Origin: Pseudobdellovibrionaceae bacterium
GTDB lineage: Bacteria > Bdellovibrionota > Bdellovibrionia > Bdellovibrionales > Bdellovibrionaceae
Direction of reading: 5' to 3'
DNA: 64,000 nt
Assembly: GCA_019637875.1 (NCBI GenBank)
Contig: JAHBUW010000013.1
Span: forward strand, 62,001 to 126,000
Of this stretch, positions 26,844-35,763 are shown piece after piece (within the stretch, counting starts at the first letter, position 1; each line of letters begins with the position of its first letter). Both the position numbers and the translations under genes were made by a program. Under the pieces are notes generated by a model. The model was given only the letters and a program-made list of their open reading frames with translations, was not told the DNA's origin and did no database searches.

Positions 26844-29801
26844 ATGGCTCGAAACCCGTCGGACAATTCGACGCACTGGCTCGTGATGTTGCCGGCCGGC
26901 AAGATCATTGGTCCCTACACATCCGATGCGGTGTTGAAGCTCATTCGCGAAGGCGCGGCGAATGAGGACTGTCGTATTAAAAAGATGGGCACGGGAACCT
27001 GGCATCCCCTCAGTAAAGAGGCGCAGTTTTTCGACGCGATCTTAGAGGCGATGAACAATCCCGCGAAGGGCGCCGGGAATCCAAATCATCAAGCCGAAAA
27101 CTTTTTCTCGGAAACGATCATTCAGAAAGCGCCGCAGTCCGCGGAAGCGACCCGCATCAGCGGCTCGATGGTTGCGAATCAACAGGACGAGATGACGGTG
27201 CCCGGGGTTTCCAGCGATGAACAGGGTGCGCCGGATATTATCAACGCGCCTCAGGTGCGTGCGTCCACGAAAGCCGCGGATAAAAAAACCGACGGTAACG
27301 TCCTTGAGCTGTCGAATCTGGGACAAGTCGCGCGCGAGGAAATTCGTAAGAACTCGAAAGGTCCCATCGCGCTCGTGGTGGGGGCGGTCGTTCTGGCGTT
27401 GGCGGCGTTCTTCATCGACACCGGTCCCGGTCCGCAAGAGCTGCAATTGATTTTGCCGAATCTCAATCGACCCCCGGTCGCGCAGTTCGACGAACGCATG
27501 GTGGATGCGGCCTTCAACAAAGCACGCACTTATTTCTGGGCCGACACGGTCGAGGGCTACTTGTTGTCGCAGGCGCAGCTGGTGACCTTGATCGAAGCGG
27601 TGCCGCAGTACATGCCCGCGCGCGGACTGCTTTGCCAGGTTTACCGCGAGCTCTGGCCCTACGTGAAACAGGCGAACGCCGAACTCGAAATCGTGAAGAA
27701 GCTTTATAAGTCGACCCGCGCCCTTGATCCCACGGGCCCCGCCGGCGCTTACTGTGAGGTCACGCAGCTCTTGATTCAGGGACGGACCAACGAAGCGGTC
27801 GGCGTCGTCGGATACTTCTTGGAAGTTTGGGACCGCGACAACATCGAGTATCTGCGCGAAATGGAAAGCAAGGGGCGCTTGGCGCACCGGTTCTCGGAAG
27901 ATCCGATCATGATGTCGTTCCGTGCCGAGCTGTTGGCCACCGTTCGAGAGGACGGGGGGACGCGCATCGATCTGTCGACCGCGGCGGCCTACACGCAGAA
28001 CATCCAACAGCGCGTACCCTACTGGGTGAAGATGTACTACCTGCAAGCCCGCTTTCTGATGCAGGCGGGACGGCCGCAAGATGCCGCGCAAGCTTTCGAG
28101 AAAACGTTGAAGCTGAATCCCAATCACAAGCCGTCACTGATTGAGTTCGGGATCATGAATTACACGCAGTTCCGGCAGGCTGATAAGGCCTTGAACTATA
28201 TTACGGGCGCGCTCAACGCGCGCGGGATCGTCACGCGCAACCTCGAATCCCGCGCGAACTTCACGCTCGCGAAGATCTACGCGGAACGCCGCGATCTTGC
28301 CGAGGCGTTGAAGTACGCCGAAAAAGCCTACGATTTGAATCCCGCCGACAGCATGACGAAGAACCTCGTCGTGGAGTTGGGCGGGAACGTGAAATTGTCG
28401 GACTCGGCAGCGCGCAACAATACGCTCGTTCTCGAAGGCGATCAGCACGAACGTGAAGGCGACTGTCTGATGGCGCAGGGTCTTTACAAATCGGCTTTCG
28501 AAGCGGACCCGCAAAATGCGCCGGCGGCGATGAAAGCGGGCAAGTGTTTGAAGCAGTTGAATCGTCCGCGCGAAGCGATCAATTGGCTGCTGAAAGCGAT
28601 CAAAGCCGATCCCAAATTCACGACTCCCTATTTGCTGCTCGCGGACTACTATTCAGAGGCTTACGATTTCCGCCGCGCGGAAGCGATTCTTAATCAAGCC
28701 GCGCAACGTTTTCCGAACCACTACGAAATTTTGCGCGGTTACGGATTGCTGTCGTTCCGTCAGCTTCGTAACAAAGCGGCGATCGGGTATTTGACCCGCG
28801 CGCTGAAGGGCTACGAAGGCGACATTGAAACCTTGATCCTTTTGGCAAAGACGTATTTGCAGGATCAGGACTACCAGCAAGCTTTGAATTTTGCGACGCG
28901 CGCTTTGGAGCTTGATCGCTCGAATGTCGAGGCCCACATCGTGTACGGACGGACGCTGGCGCCGTTCAAAGGCCTTGATGCCGCGATCACGTATTTGCGC
29001 GATCAGCGTCAGCAGTTTTCGCGCAACGTGGAATATCCGCTCGCCATCGCGGAGCTTTACCGCGATACGGGCCGCTGCGCGAATGCCGAGCAGGAATTCA
29101 AAACCGTGATCGAGTGGAAGCCGCAAACGAAAGCCGCCTACGTCGGGCTTGCGGAATGTTACTATTTGGCGGGAAGCATTCGTGAGGCGGTGAAGGCCTT
29201 CTACGAAGCGGCTTACTACGACCCCTCCGATGCGGAACCCTTCGTGCGCATCGGTATGGTCTACATTTCGGCCAATCGTTACGGTGACGCGCTTCCACTT
29301 TTGAAGCGGGCGCTGACGGTGAACGAGATGAAGCCGCTCGTTCGTTATTATCTGGGAAAAGCCTATTTCGGAATGGGCGACTACAAAGCCGCGCTGGACT
29401 GGGCGATGCAGGAAGCCGCGCAGAACCCCAGACTCGCCGAGCCCTACGTGCTGGCGGCAGAGGTGCACTCCGCGACGGGCGCCTACAAAGAATGCGCGGA
29501 TCAGTATCAAAAAGCGGTGGGTTTAAGGACCGCGAATCGTGCGGAACTCTACGTCAATATGGCGCAGTGCCAACGTCAGTCCCAGAACCTCGACGGGGCC
29601 CAGGGTTCGCTGGATATCGCGATCACGCTGGAATCCGGTCGGCCCGAAATCTATCGTGAGCAGGGCGCGCTGTTCGAGCTTCGCGGGGATCTCCGCGCGG
29701 CGGCCGCCGCGTACAATAAATATCTGACCTTATCGCCGAACGCGCCGGATCGCGCGGGAGTCGAATCACAGCTCAACCGCTTGGGCGGTGCGGGCGATTA
29801 G
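26844..29801 (+). CDS. GYF-like/TPR membrane protein
   Basis: A 985-residue product from the ATG at 26844 (AAGG 5 bases upstream; the longer frame from 26718 lacks support). Residues about 10-65 resemble a GYF_2 domain (WLVMLPAGKIIGPYTSDAVLKLI ... WHPL). A Ser/Thr/Gln-rich linker follows, then a transmembrane helix at about 173-190. The remaining about 790 residues are TPR repeats (for example AAQAFEKTLKLNPNH, ALKYAEKAYDLNPAD, ALNFATRALELDRSN). With the GYF-like domain cytoplasmic, the TPR array would face the periplasm. It looks like a transmembrane scaffold; partners are unknown. Confidence 0.82.
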   Translation: MARNPSDNSTHWLVMLPAGKIIGPYTSDAVLKLIREGAANEDCRIKKMGTGTWHPLSKEAQFFDAILEAMNNPAKGAGNPNHQAENFFSETIIQKAPQSAEATRISGSMVANQQDEMTVPGVSSDEQGAPDIINAPQVRASTKAADKKTDGNVLELSNLGQVAREEIRKNSKGPIALVVGAVVLALAAFFIDTGPGPQELQLILPNLNRPPVAQFDERMVDAAFNKARTYFWADTVEGYLLSQAQLVTLIEAVPQYMPARGLLCQVYRELWPYVKQANAELEIVKKLYKSTRALDPTGPAGAYCEVTQLLIQGRTNEAVGVVGYFLEVWDRDNIEYLREMESKGRLAHRFSEDPIMMSFRAELLATVREDGGTRIDLSTAAAYTQNIQQRVPYWVKMYYLQARFLMQAGRPQDAAQAFEKTLKLNPNHKPSLIEFGIMNYTQFRQADKALNYITGALNARGIVTRNLESRANFTLAKIYAERRDLAEALKYAEKAYDLNPADSMTKNLVVELGGNVKLSDSAARNNTLVLEGDQHEREGDCLMAQGLYKSAFEADPQNAPAAMKAGKCLKQLNRPREAINWLLKAIKADPKFTTPYLLLADYYSEAYDFRRAEAILNQAAQRFPNHYEILRGYGLLSFRQLRNKAAIGYLTRALKGYEGDIETLILLAKTYLQDQDYQQALNFATRALELDRSNVEAHIVYGRTLAPFKGLDAAITYLRDQRQQFSRNVEYPLAIAELYRDTGRCANAEQEFKTVIEWKPQTKAAYVGLAECYYLAGSIREAVKAFYEAAYYDPSDAEPFVRIGMVYISANRYGDALPLLKRALTVNEMKPLVRYYLGKAYFGMGDYKAALDWAMQEAAQNPRLAEPYVLAAEVHSATGAYKECADQYQKAVGLRTANRAELYVNMAQCQRQSQNLDGAQGSLDIAITLESGRPEIYREQGALFELRGDLRAAAAAYNKYLTLSPNAPDRAGVESQLNRLGGAGD

Positions 29802-29804
29802 GTC

Positions 29805-29834
29805 TCGACGCTGCCGTCGGAATGTCGTTATACT
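29805..29834 (+). promoter_or_regulatory. Possible promoter for the small membrane gene and serS
   Basis: TCGACG (29805-29810), an 18-base spacer and TATACT (29829-29834), placed just before an AGGAGG ribosome site and the GTG at 29858. Confidence 0.4.
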
Positions 29835-29857
29835 GAGTCAAAGCAGGAGGCTGAGAC

Positions 29858-30166
29858 GTGGGTTTGGGCGCTAAAGTTTCGAATATGTCGCAACAGTTGC
29901 AAGAGGGTTTCCGTATCACGGTCACCGGATTGCTGGGTTGGTCACTGAAGCTTTTCTCGGCCTTCATGATCGGTTTGACGTTTGCGCTGATCGGTCAGGA
30001 AGCCTTCGCCTATGGCAACATGGCGTTTCTGTTAGTGCTTGTTGTCTCGGCGGGCTTGATTGTGCGGTGGATTAGCGCGTGGACCATTCTTAACGTCGTG
30101 GTCTTCGATTTGATCTGCGTGCTTGTCGGCTTGTCCCTGAAAATGTATATCATGCTGGCTCCTTAA
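29858..30166 (+). CDS. Small integral membrane protein
   Basis: A 102-residue product starting at GTG with AGGAGG 6-7 bases upstream. Three hydrophobic helices are visible (about residues 20-45, 50-70 and 75-98) and almost no soluble part. It resembles the small DUF-type three-helix proteins encoded beside housekeeping genes but no family is recognised. It lies 16 bases before serS, so the two are probably co-transcribed. Confidence 0.7.
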   Translation: MGLGAKVSNMSQQLQEGFRITVTGLLGWSLKLFSAFMIGLTFALIGQEAFAYGNMAFLLVLVVSAGLIVRWISAWTILNVVVFDLICVLVGLSLKMYIMLAP

Positions 30167-30182
30167 GCGAAGGACGAACCAC

Positions 30183-31481
30183 ATGATTGATATTAAGCTC
30201 CTCGATCGTAAAGCCGAGAACGGCCCCTCTTTTGCCGACCAGTACCGCGAATGCCTGAAGAATCGCGGTGCTTCGACGGACGTGCTCGACAAGCTGCTCG
30301 CGCTCAATCGCGAGCGCAAAGAGTTCATCACCAAAGCGGAAACTTCGAAAGCGCACCAGAACAAGGTCAGCGCCGAAGTGCCGAAGCTCAAAAAAGAAGG
30401 CAAAGACGTTTCGTCGCTGCTCGAAGAGATGGGCCGTCTTTCGAAAGAAACCAAAGAACTCGAGGCGCAGGCTGCGGCGGTGGACGCGCACGTCACCGAG
30501 ATCGCGCTCACGCTGCCGAATATGCTGCATGCATCGGTGCCGGTCGGTTCGTCGGCCGAGCAGAATGTCGTCGTCAGTGTCTGGGGTGAGCCCGCGAAGA
30601 TGGGTTTTCAGGCGAAGGACCACGCCGTCCTTGGCGAGAAGCTGGGGATTTTGGATTTCGAGCGCGCGGGTAAAGTGACGGGATCGCGCTTCACATTCCT
30701 GAAGGGGCGCGGGGCGCAGATGGAGCGCGCGCTGATTCAGTTCTTCATGGATTTGCATTCGAATCGCCACGGTTACACCGAGATGATTCCGCCCTATATG
30801 GCGAACTCGGCGAGTTTCGTCGGAACCGGTCAATTCCCGAAGTTCCAAGAAGACGTCTTCCACTTGGGGGGGACGGATTACTTCTTGATCCCGACGGCGG
30901 AAGTCCCGGTGACGAACTACTACCGCGAAGAAATTTTGGAAGAAAGCGAACTGCCGTTGTCGTTCTGTGCCTACTCGCCGTGTTTCCGTAGCGAAGCGGG
31001 GGCGGCGGGTCGCGACACGCGCGGGTTGATCCGTCAGCACCAGTTCCACAAAGTGGAGCTGATGACCTTTGCGCATCCCGCGAAGTCTTACGACGTCCAC
31101 GAACAGTTGACCGGTCATGCGGAAGAGTGCCTGAAGCAGCTGGAGCTTCCGTTCAAACGTTTGGCGCTTTGTTCGGGCGACATCGGCTTTGGCGCCGCGA
31201 AGACCTACGATCTGGAAGTCTGGATGGCCGGCGCACAGACCTACCGCGAGATCAGCTCGTGCACGAATTTCGAAGACTTCCAATCGCGTCGGGCGAACAT
31301 CCGCTTCCGTCCCGAAGGTGGCGGTAAGCCGCAATTCGTGCATACGTTGAACGGCAGCGGTTTGGCCGTGGGACGTACGCTCGTGGCGATTCTCGAGAAC
31401 TACCAAAACGAGGATGGCAGCGTGCGCGTACCGAAAGTGCTTCAGCCCTATATGGGTGGATTGACTCAGATTTCGGGGTAA
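30183..31481 (+). CDS. serS: Seryl-tRNA synthetase
   Basis: Class II synthetase charging tRNA-Ser. The 432-residue product has the N-terminal coiled-coil tRNA-binding arm (about residues 30-105, rich in Lys/Glu heptads), then the catalytic domain with motif 2 ([21 protein letters not shown]) and motif 3 ([20 protein letters not shown]). Length is normal. It is followed 42 bases later by tRNA-Ser(UGA), its substrate. Confidence 0.97.
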   Translation: MIDIKLLDRKAENGPSFADQYRECLKNRGASTDVLDKLLALNRERKEFITKAETSKAHQNKVSAEVPKLKKEGKDVSSLLEEMGRLSKETKELEAQAAAVDAHVTEIALTLPNMLHASVPVGSSAEQNVVVSVWGEPAKMGFQAKDHAVLGEKLGILDFERAGKVTGSRFTFLKGRGAQMERALIQFFMDLHSNRHGYTEMIPPYMANSASFVGTGQFPKFQEDVFHLGGTDYFLIPTAEVPVTNYYREEILEESELPLSFCAYSPCFRSEAGAAGRDTRGLIRQHQFHKVELMTFAHPAKSYDVHEQLTGHAEECLKQLELPFKRLALCSGDIGFGAAKTYDLEVWMAGAQTYREISSCTNFEDFQSRRANIRFRPEGGGKPQFVHTLNGSGLAVGRTLVAILENYQNEDGSVRVPKVLQPYMGGLTQISG

Positions 31482-31487
31482 ATCCCC

Positions 31488-31525
31488 TTGCTCGCCGGGA
31501 TCAAAGTGTCTAGAACTGATCCCGG
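31488..31525 (+). promoter_or_regulatory. Possible tRNA-Ser promoter overlapped by a perfect inverted repeat
   Basis: TTGCTC (31488-31493), a 17-base spacer and TAGAAC (31511-31516) would place the transcription start at about the mature tRNA 5' end. The same stretch contains a perfect 9-base inverted repeat, CCGGGATCA (31495-31503) and TGATCCCGG (31517-31525), separated by 13 bases and running into the first two tRNA bases. Confidence 0.45.
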
Positions 31526-31613
31526 ACAGTTGGTAGAGCGGTTGAATACACCAGTCTTGAAAACTGGCAAGCCCTCACGGGCTTCGAGGGTTCGAATCCC
31601 TCACTGTCCGCCA
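31524..31613 (+). tRNA. tRNA-Ser (anticodon UGA)
   Basis: Acceptor stem GGACAGT/ACTGTCC, discriminator G and encoded CCA (31611-31613). The anticodon stem CCAGT/ACTGG encloses CTTGAAA, giving anticodon TGA. A long variable arm (GCCCTCACGGGC region) and TTCGAAT in the T loop confirm a serine tRNA, which reads UCA and related codons. Confidence 0.97.
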
Positions 31614-31703
31614 CCTCAGCCTTTGTCTCATTTCAATACGCAAACATCAGTACATAATGAAAGTGCGATTAAGGGTTTCTAAGCGAAATCCGATAGGTTC
31701 TTC

Positions 31704-32276
31704 ATGAGCAAGATCCGATTGCCGACCTCGGCGCTGGCGGCGCTGACCCTCTTGTGGGCGAGCGCGCTGATCATTCCGCTCGCGCAGGTTTCCGGCGCGC
31801 ATTACTTTCCTTTTTTGGCGCGGCCGTTGACCGGTCTTGCGTCGGACTCCGCGCCGCGGATGGATCACTTCTTGGGCACGACGTGCGGATGCTCCGAGAA
31901 GGTTTTGAAGTACCTTGAAGGTCGCGGTTCGCAGGTGAATGAGGTCGTGCACATCGTGGGGCCCGGCGAACCGTGGGCTTCGCGACTGAGCGAACGCGGC
32001 TTTCAAGTGGAAGTGCTCAGCGAAGACGAGGCCCTTTCCCGGTACCAGCTGGAGAGCGTGCCCCGGCTTTTGATTTCCGCAGCGGGGGAGACCCTGTACC
32101 AAGGCGGATACAACGAAGATCAACGCCATAACTCGCGTTACGAAGACCTCACACTGTGGGAAAGCCTCGCCCGGAAAGGCGGAGCGGCCGTGGAGCGGAG
32201 CTACCCGCTCTACGGGTGCGCGAACGGAAAATTGCGTAAAGCACAACTCGATCCATGGAAAATGAAATATGAATAA
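31704..32276 (+). CDS. Membrane-anchored thioredoxin-like protein (tentative)
   Basis: A 190-residue product with an N-terminal hydrophobic anchor (about residues 10-30) followed by a periplasmic-type domain. Cysteines occur as TTCGC in the expected first helix position and as a third in YPLYGCANG near the end; VPRLLISAAGETLYQGGY resembles the cis-Pro and following strand of a thioredoxin fold. The CxC spacing differs from the usual CxxC, so redox activity is uncertain. It overlaps the next gene by 8 bases. Confidence 0.6.
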   Translation: MSKIRLPTSALAALTLLWASALIIPLAQVSGAHYFPFLARPLTGLASDSAPRMDHFLGTTCGCSEKVLKYLEGRGSQVNEVVHIVGPGEPWASRLSERGFQVEVLSEDEALSRYQLESVPRLLISAAGETLYQGGYNEDQRHNSRYEDLTLWESLARKGGAAVERSYPLYGCANGKLRKAQLDPWKMKYE

Positions 32277-33679
32277 CGCCGAACTTCCGTTTTATCAGAA
32301 GAGCAACACGGTCATGCTGGCCGTGATGGCTTTGAACATTCCAGTCATGCTTTTGACCGCGGTCATGAGCGGGACCAGCTTCTTTCAGGCCTTGGGATGG
32401 TCATTGGCGATCCTGGCCGGGCCCACACTGAGCTGGATGAACTCGCGCGGATCGGTCCTGACCTCGATCCTGCTGGGGATGTCGAGCATGATGTTCAGCG
32501 GACTGAATGATCCATCTCGGGAAAGGCATGATCGAATGCCATTTTCACGTTTTTGTCTTTCTGTGTGTCCTGACCTTGATGGCGGAACCTCTGGCGATCC
32601 TGGCCGCGGCCGGGACGATCGCCGTGCATCACTTGTCGTTTTTCTTTTTACTGCCCTCCAGTGTTTTTAATTACGACGCCGGGATCGGCATCGTATTACT
32701 GCATGCGCTGTTCGTCGTGGTGGAAACCGTTCCCGCGACTTATGTGGCTTTCCGGTTCAAGAAACTCGTGGTGGTGCAAGGTCGCATTCTGAATGACCTC
32801 GATGGCGTCGCCGAGGATCTCGAGAGGGTCTCGGGGATCACGGCGGAAAACTCGACGAAGATTTCCCACGCCGTTCATGATCAGGGGGAAACGATCCGCA
32901 CTACGGTCTCGGCGATGGATGAGATTTCCTCCATGGTGGAGGCGAATCTGAATGCGGCCCGTGAATCGCAAAAAGTCGTTGAGGACAGCATCCAAGCGGC
33001 GCGCAACGGCCGGAAAGAAATCGCGGAAATGGCGGAGCAGATTCGTGCTTTGGCGGAGCAGGCCGAGCAAACGGCCGTCGATTTGACCGACAGCAACGTT
33101 CAGCTTCAAGAGATCACGAAGATCATCGGTTCCGTCGGCGCGAGAACCAAGGTGATTAACGAAATCGTGTTCAAGACGGAACTGTTGTCGTTCAATGCGT
33201 CCGTCGAAGCGGCACGCGCGGGTACGCACGGCCAAGGGTTCGCGGTGGTCGCGACGGAAGTCGGAAACCTGGCGCGCATGAGCGGTCAGGCGGCCGACGA
33301 GATCGGCGAAAATGTCGAGGCGAGCGTGACCAAGGTGCAGGAGCTGGTGACCAGCTCCGCCGCGAAGATGCAGAGGATCGTCGCCGGTAACGAAGCGCGA
33401 GTGAGCTCGGTCCGGGCGTCCTCGGAAGCTTGTTTGCGGCGGCTTGAAGAGATCAATCACCACATCCAACATCTTCAAGAGCGTTTCGACGGGATTCTGC
33501 GGGCCAGCGACGAGCAGGCGAAGGGCGTTTCAGAGGTTCAGCGCGCGATCGGAAGCTTGGACGAGATTTCGGACAATCAGAAAACGATGGTGAAAAGCTC
33601 GGAAACCACGTCGCAAGTTCTGCGGGATCGGGCATCGGAAGTCAGCGCTTTGACGGAAGCTCTCAAACGAGCGTCGTAA
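32269..33679 (+). pseudogene. Methyl-accepting chemotaxis-type receptor, frameshifted
   Basis: Two frames together encode one chemoreceptor of about 469 residues. The first frame (from ATG 32269) gives two or three transmembrane helices and runs correctly to LLGMSSMMFSGL. From about 32506 the family sequence continues in the next frame as MIHLGKGMIECHFHVF, with further helices and a His-rich HFH/HH motif, then a full signalling domain (ELLSFNASVEAARAGTHGQGFAVVATEVGNLARMS tip segment, written here as two joined motifs). Removing one A at 32506-32507 restores a single frame. The upstream frame otherwise ends at 32670 in unrelated sequence. It may be a real mutation, a programmed shift or an assembly error. 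Confidence 0.82.
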
Positions 33680-33707
33680 CGGCATGCGATGGCTCCATCG
33701 TTACGAC
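33673..33707. terminator. Inverted repeat between convergent genes
   Basis: Perfect 9-base arms GTCGTAACG (33673-33681) and CGTTACGAC (33699-33707) with a 17-base loop span both stop codons of the chemoreceptor and the hydrolase. There is no T-tract, so bidirectional termination is a guess from position. Confidence 0.4.
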
Positions 33708-34477
33708 AGAAATCGATTTAGATAGGGAAGCAAGATTTTCGGATCGACCATGTGATCTTGGCCGGGGACTTCGATGAAGTTTCCGGGTGGGACCACGGGT
33801 TTGACTTGCTCGGCGACGCGCAGGATGGAGTCCGGGCTCTTGGCGCCGTAAAGAAGCTGGAAAGGCACCTTGATTTTCTGCATGCGCGCGATCGGGGCGA
33901 GGGGTTCCGTCAAGGTCATATCGTACAGCAGGGTCGGCGCGAGCGCCTTCATGCGCCGCCATCCCGGCATCAAAGGAAGAAGATAAGTGAAGATGCGAGG
34001 CATACCGATGCCGACCAGAAACTGCCGGATGGCCGCCGTGTGGTGGCCGTTCGCGAGTGAGGTTTCGACTTCGCGGCGAAGTAAGCGGTACTCGGCCTGT
34101 TCGCGCTCCGAGGCCGAATAGGGGATGTCGTAGAGGACGGCTTTGGGGACCTTTTCCGGAGTTTTGAGCGCGGTTTCCAGCGCGAGGACGGCGCCGGAGG
34201 AGTGTCCGTACAAAAAAGCCTTCCCACCGCAGGCGTCGATCAGAGCTTCGATGTCTTCGATCTCGCGTTCAATGCGGTAAAGGGGCGCATCGCTACTGTC
34301 GCCACGACCGCGACGGTCGTAGACGATCGTGCGGAAAGACTGCGCGAAAATTTTTGCGTCCTTCACGATCGGCGAAAATTTTCGATGGCAAATGGCTCCG
34401 GAAATATAGATCAGTGCGGGACCGTTGCCGAACACATCATAGGCGATCTGGGTGCCGTCTTTGGAAACTACGACCAT
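33701..34477 (-). CDS. Alpha/beta hydrolase
   Basis: A cytoplasmic-type alpha/beta hydrolase of about 258 residues from the ATG at 34477. Visible are the DRRGRGDS motif, the nucleophile elbow GHSSGA and a late His in GQDHMV. The frame is open to a GTG at 34547-34549 that touches the stop of the SRPBCC gene; neither start has a clear ribosome site, and the ATG was chosen because the family begins about four residues before SKDGT. Substrate unknown. It pairs with the SRPBCC gene upstream. Confidence 0.75.
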   Translation of the reverse strand: MVVVSKDGTQIAYDVFGNGPALIYISGAICHRKFSPIVKDAKIFAQSFRTIVYDRRGRGDSSDAPLYRIEREIEDIEALIDACGGKAFLYGHSSGAVLALETALKTPEKVPKAVLYDIPYSASEREQAEYRLLRREVETSLANGHHTAAIRQFLVGIGMPRIFTYLLPLMPGWRRMKALAPTLLYDMTLTEPLAPIARMQKIKVPFQLLYGAKSPDSILRVAEQVKPVVPPGNFIEVPGQDHMVDPKILLPYLNRFLS

Positions 34478-34548
34478 CTTGGTAAGGTCGCATGGCCGCA
34501 GGCCGGTTTCAACTTGACGAAGGTCCGAGAGATTTGTGCGATCGCGCA

Positions 34549-35016
34549 CTAATTTTGTGGCCGCGTGAAGCGGTCGTGAATCAAACGTGCTTCAATTCCA
34601 TGTTCGAGAAAGACTTTCGCTCCGGCAAGCACGAGCGAAAATCCGCCCAGGGAATCGAGAACCTTCGCGACCACTTCATCGTCGGTTCCGCGATGCCCGG
34701 TTTCTTTGACGTTCAAGACGGTCTGGTCTGAAGCGACGCTGGTGAAGGTCCACTCCACGTGGGTCATTTCGCCCGGGTCGCCCCACTCCATGACGATGCG
34801 GCGCTGTGGGACGATTTCATGGACGATGACGTCCGCACCGACTCCGTACATCTCCCAAGTCCATCGCACGGTCTTTCCCGCCGCGAGAGGCCCGCTGCTT
34901 TTCGTGAACCAAAAGCGTGTTGTGACGGCGGGGTCGACCACGGCGTTGAAAACATCCGCCACGGGACGGCGGATGAGCATTTCGGTTTCCATTATGGGTC
35001 GTGTTTTGAGTTCCAC
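34549..35016 (-). CDS. SRPBCC/AHSA1-family protein
   Basis: A 155-residue START-like domain protein. It shows the AHSA1 pattern: an initial strand, RPVADVFNAVVDPAVTTRFWF, then WTWEMYG ... ADVIVHEIVPQRRIVMEWGD and a long C-terminal helix. These proteins bind hydrophobic ligands or act as Hsp90 co-chaperone relatives. The GTG start has a nearly perfect GGAGGTGATCC Shine-Dalgarno. It is translated just before the alpha/beta hydrolase and probably forms a two-gene unit with it. Confidence 0.83.
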   Translation of the reverse strand: MELKTRPIMETEMLIRRPVADVFNAVVDPAVTTRFWFTKSSGPLAAGKTVRWTWEMYGVGADVIVHEIVPQRRIVMEWGDPGEMTHVEWTFTSVASDQTVLNVKETGHRGTDDEVVAKVLDSLGGFSLVLAGAKVFLEHGIEARLIHDRFTRPQN

Positions 35017-35044
35017 CGGATCACCTCCGGACGGATTCTAGCGC

Positions 35045-35224
35045 TTAATCGCGCCAACCTTCAATCCAGCGGCAAAGACTGCTGTGCGCGTCGCAGGCGA
35101 AGGGACTCAGGCCTTCGCAGAAGGTACGGTGGGCTTCGTAGCCACGGCGAGGTTTGCAAATTCTTTCCGCCGAAAAGGTCGGAAGCGCGAACAAGAGGAT
35201 CGTGAAAAGGATGAATGGTTTCAT
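35045..35224 (-). CDS. Small secreted four-cysteine protein
   Basis: A 59-residue product from the ATG at 35224, with AAGGAG 6 bases upstream. A signal peptide of about 18 residues ends at FSAE, leaving about 41 residues with four cysteines in the pattern C-x12-C-x7-C-x6-C and several basic and aromatic residues. Two disulfides would give a compact exported mini-protein. No family is recognised. A longer frame in the same phase starts at 35545, overlapping the next gene, and is not supported. Confidence 0.62.
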   Translation of the reverse strand: MKPFILFTILLFALPTFSAERICKPRRGYEAHRTFCEGLSPFACDAHSSLCRWIEGWRD

Positions 35225-35276
35225 TTTGCTCCTTGGGTGTAGGGATGGCCCCTCCATTGCCAAGAGCGTGCCGGAC

Positions 35277-35714
35277 TTATCGCACCGGTAAGCCTTCGAG
35301 TAGGCACTGCACTTTAAGCTCAGGTCCCTCGCGGACCTTGCCTTCACGGTGACGGTAAAGGCTGTCGACCAGGATCCCGCGTCCCCAGACCACTTCGCCA
35401 CGTTCACCCATCCACGTGGCCATGAGGCTGACGACACGATCGGTTTCGGGTGTGGCGAGCTCATCCAATACGATTTCCAGATACGCCCGTTGTCCGGCCG
35501 GTTCCACGGCGCTTTGGAAGAGCGAGGAGCGAAGCTTTCGTCCATTCAGGGTGACGTCGACAGGAGCGCCGATGTTATCGCGTGGATCGAGCCCACGGTA
35601 ACTGAGTTTGATGCGGTAATCGTCTCCGGTGAGCGTGTCGCAAGCGATATCGATTCGCGACTGTGCGTGAACCGGTCCCACCCATAAAGCGAAGATCACC
35701 AGAAGAGTTCGCAT
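35277..35714 (-). CDS. Small exported protein of unknown function
   Basis: A 145-residue product from the ATG at 35714, with a signal peptide (LLVIFALWVGPVHAQ). The mature part is beta-rich with two Cys (residues about 25 and 138). The order of strands (RIDIACDTL ... YRIKLSY ... VDVTLNG) suggests a small periplasmic beta-sandwich. No Shine-Dalgarno is clear and the frame is open to 35897. Its neighbours are other exported proteins. Confidence 0.58.
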   Translation of the reverse strand: MRTLLVIFALWVGPVHAQSRIDIACDTLTGDDYRIKLSYRGLDPRDNIGAPVDVTLNGRKLRSSLFQSAVEPAGQRAYLEIVLDELATPETDRVVSLMATWMGERGEVVWGRGILVDSLYRHREGKVREGPELKVQCLLEGLPVR

Positions 35715-35763
35715 CCGACTTTTAGGGTAAAGAGGGTGTTGCGTGACGGTCAAGCGGAAGAGT

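Noticed and set aside
32507-33679. Second half of the chemoreceptor as an independent gene
   Set aside because: It starts at an internal ATG with no ribosome site and lacks the first membrane helices that the preceding frame supplies exactly; a frameshift is the simpler reading.
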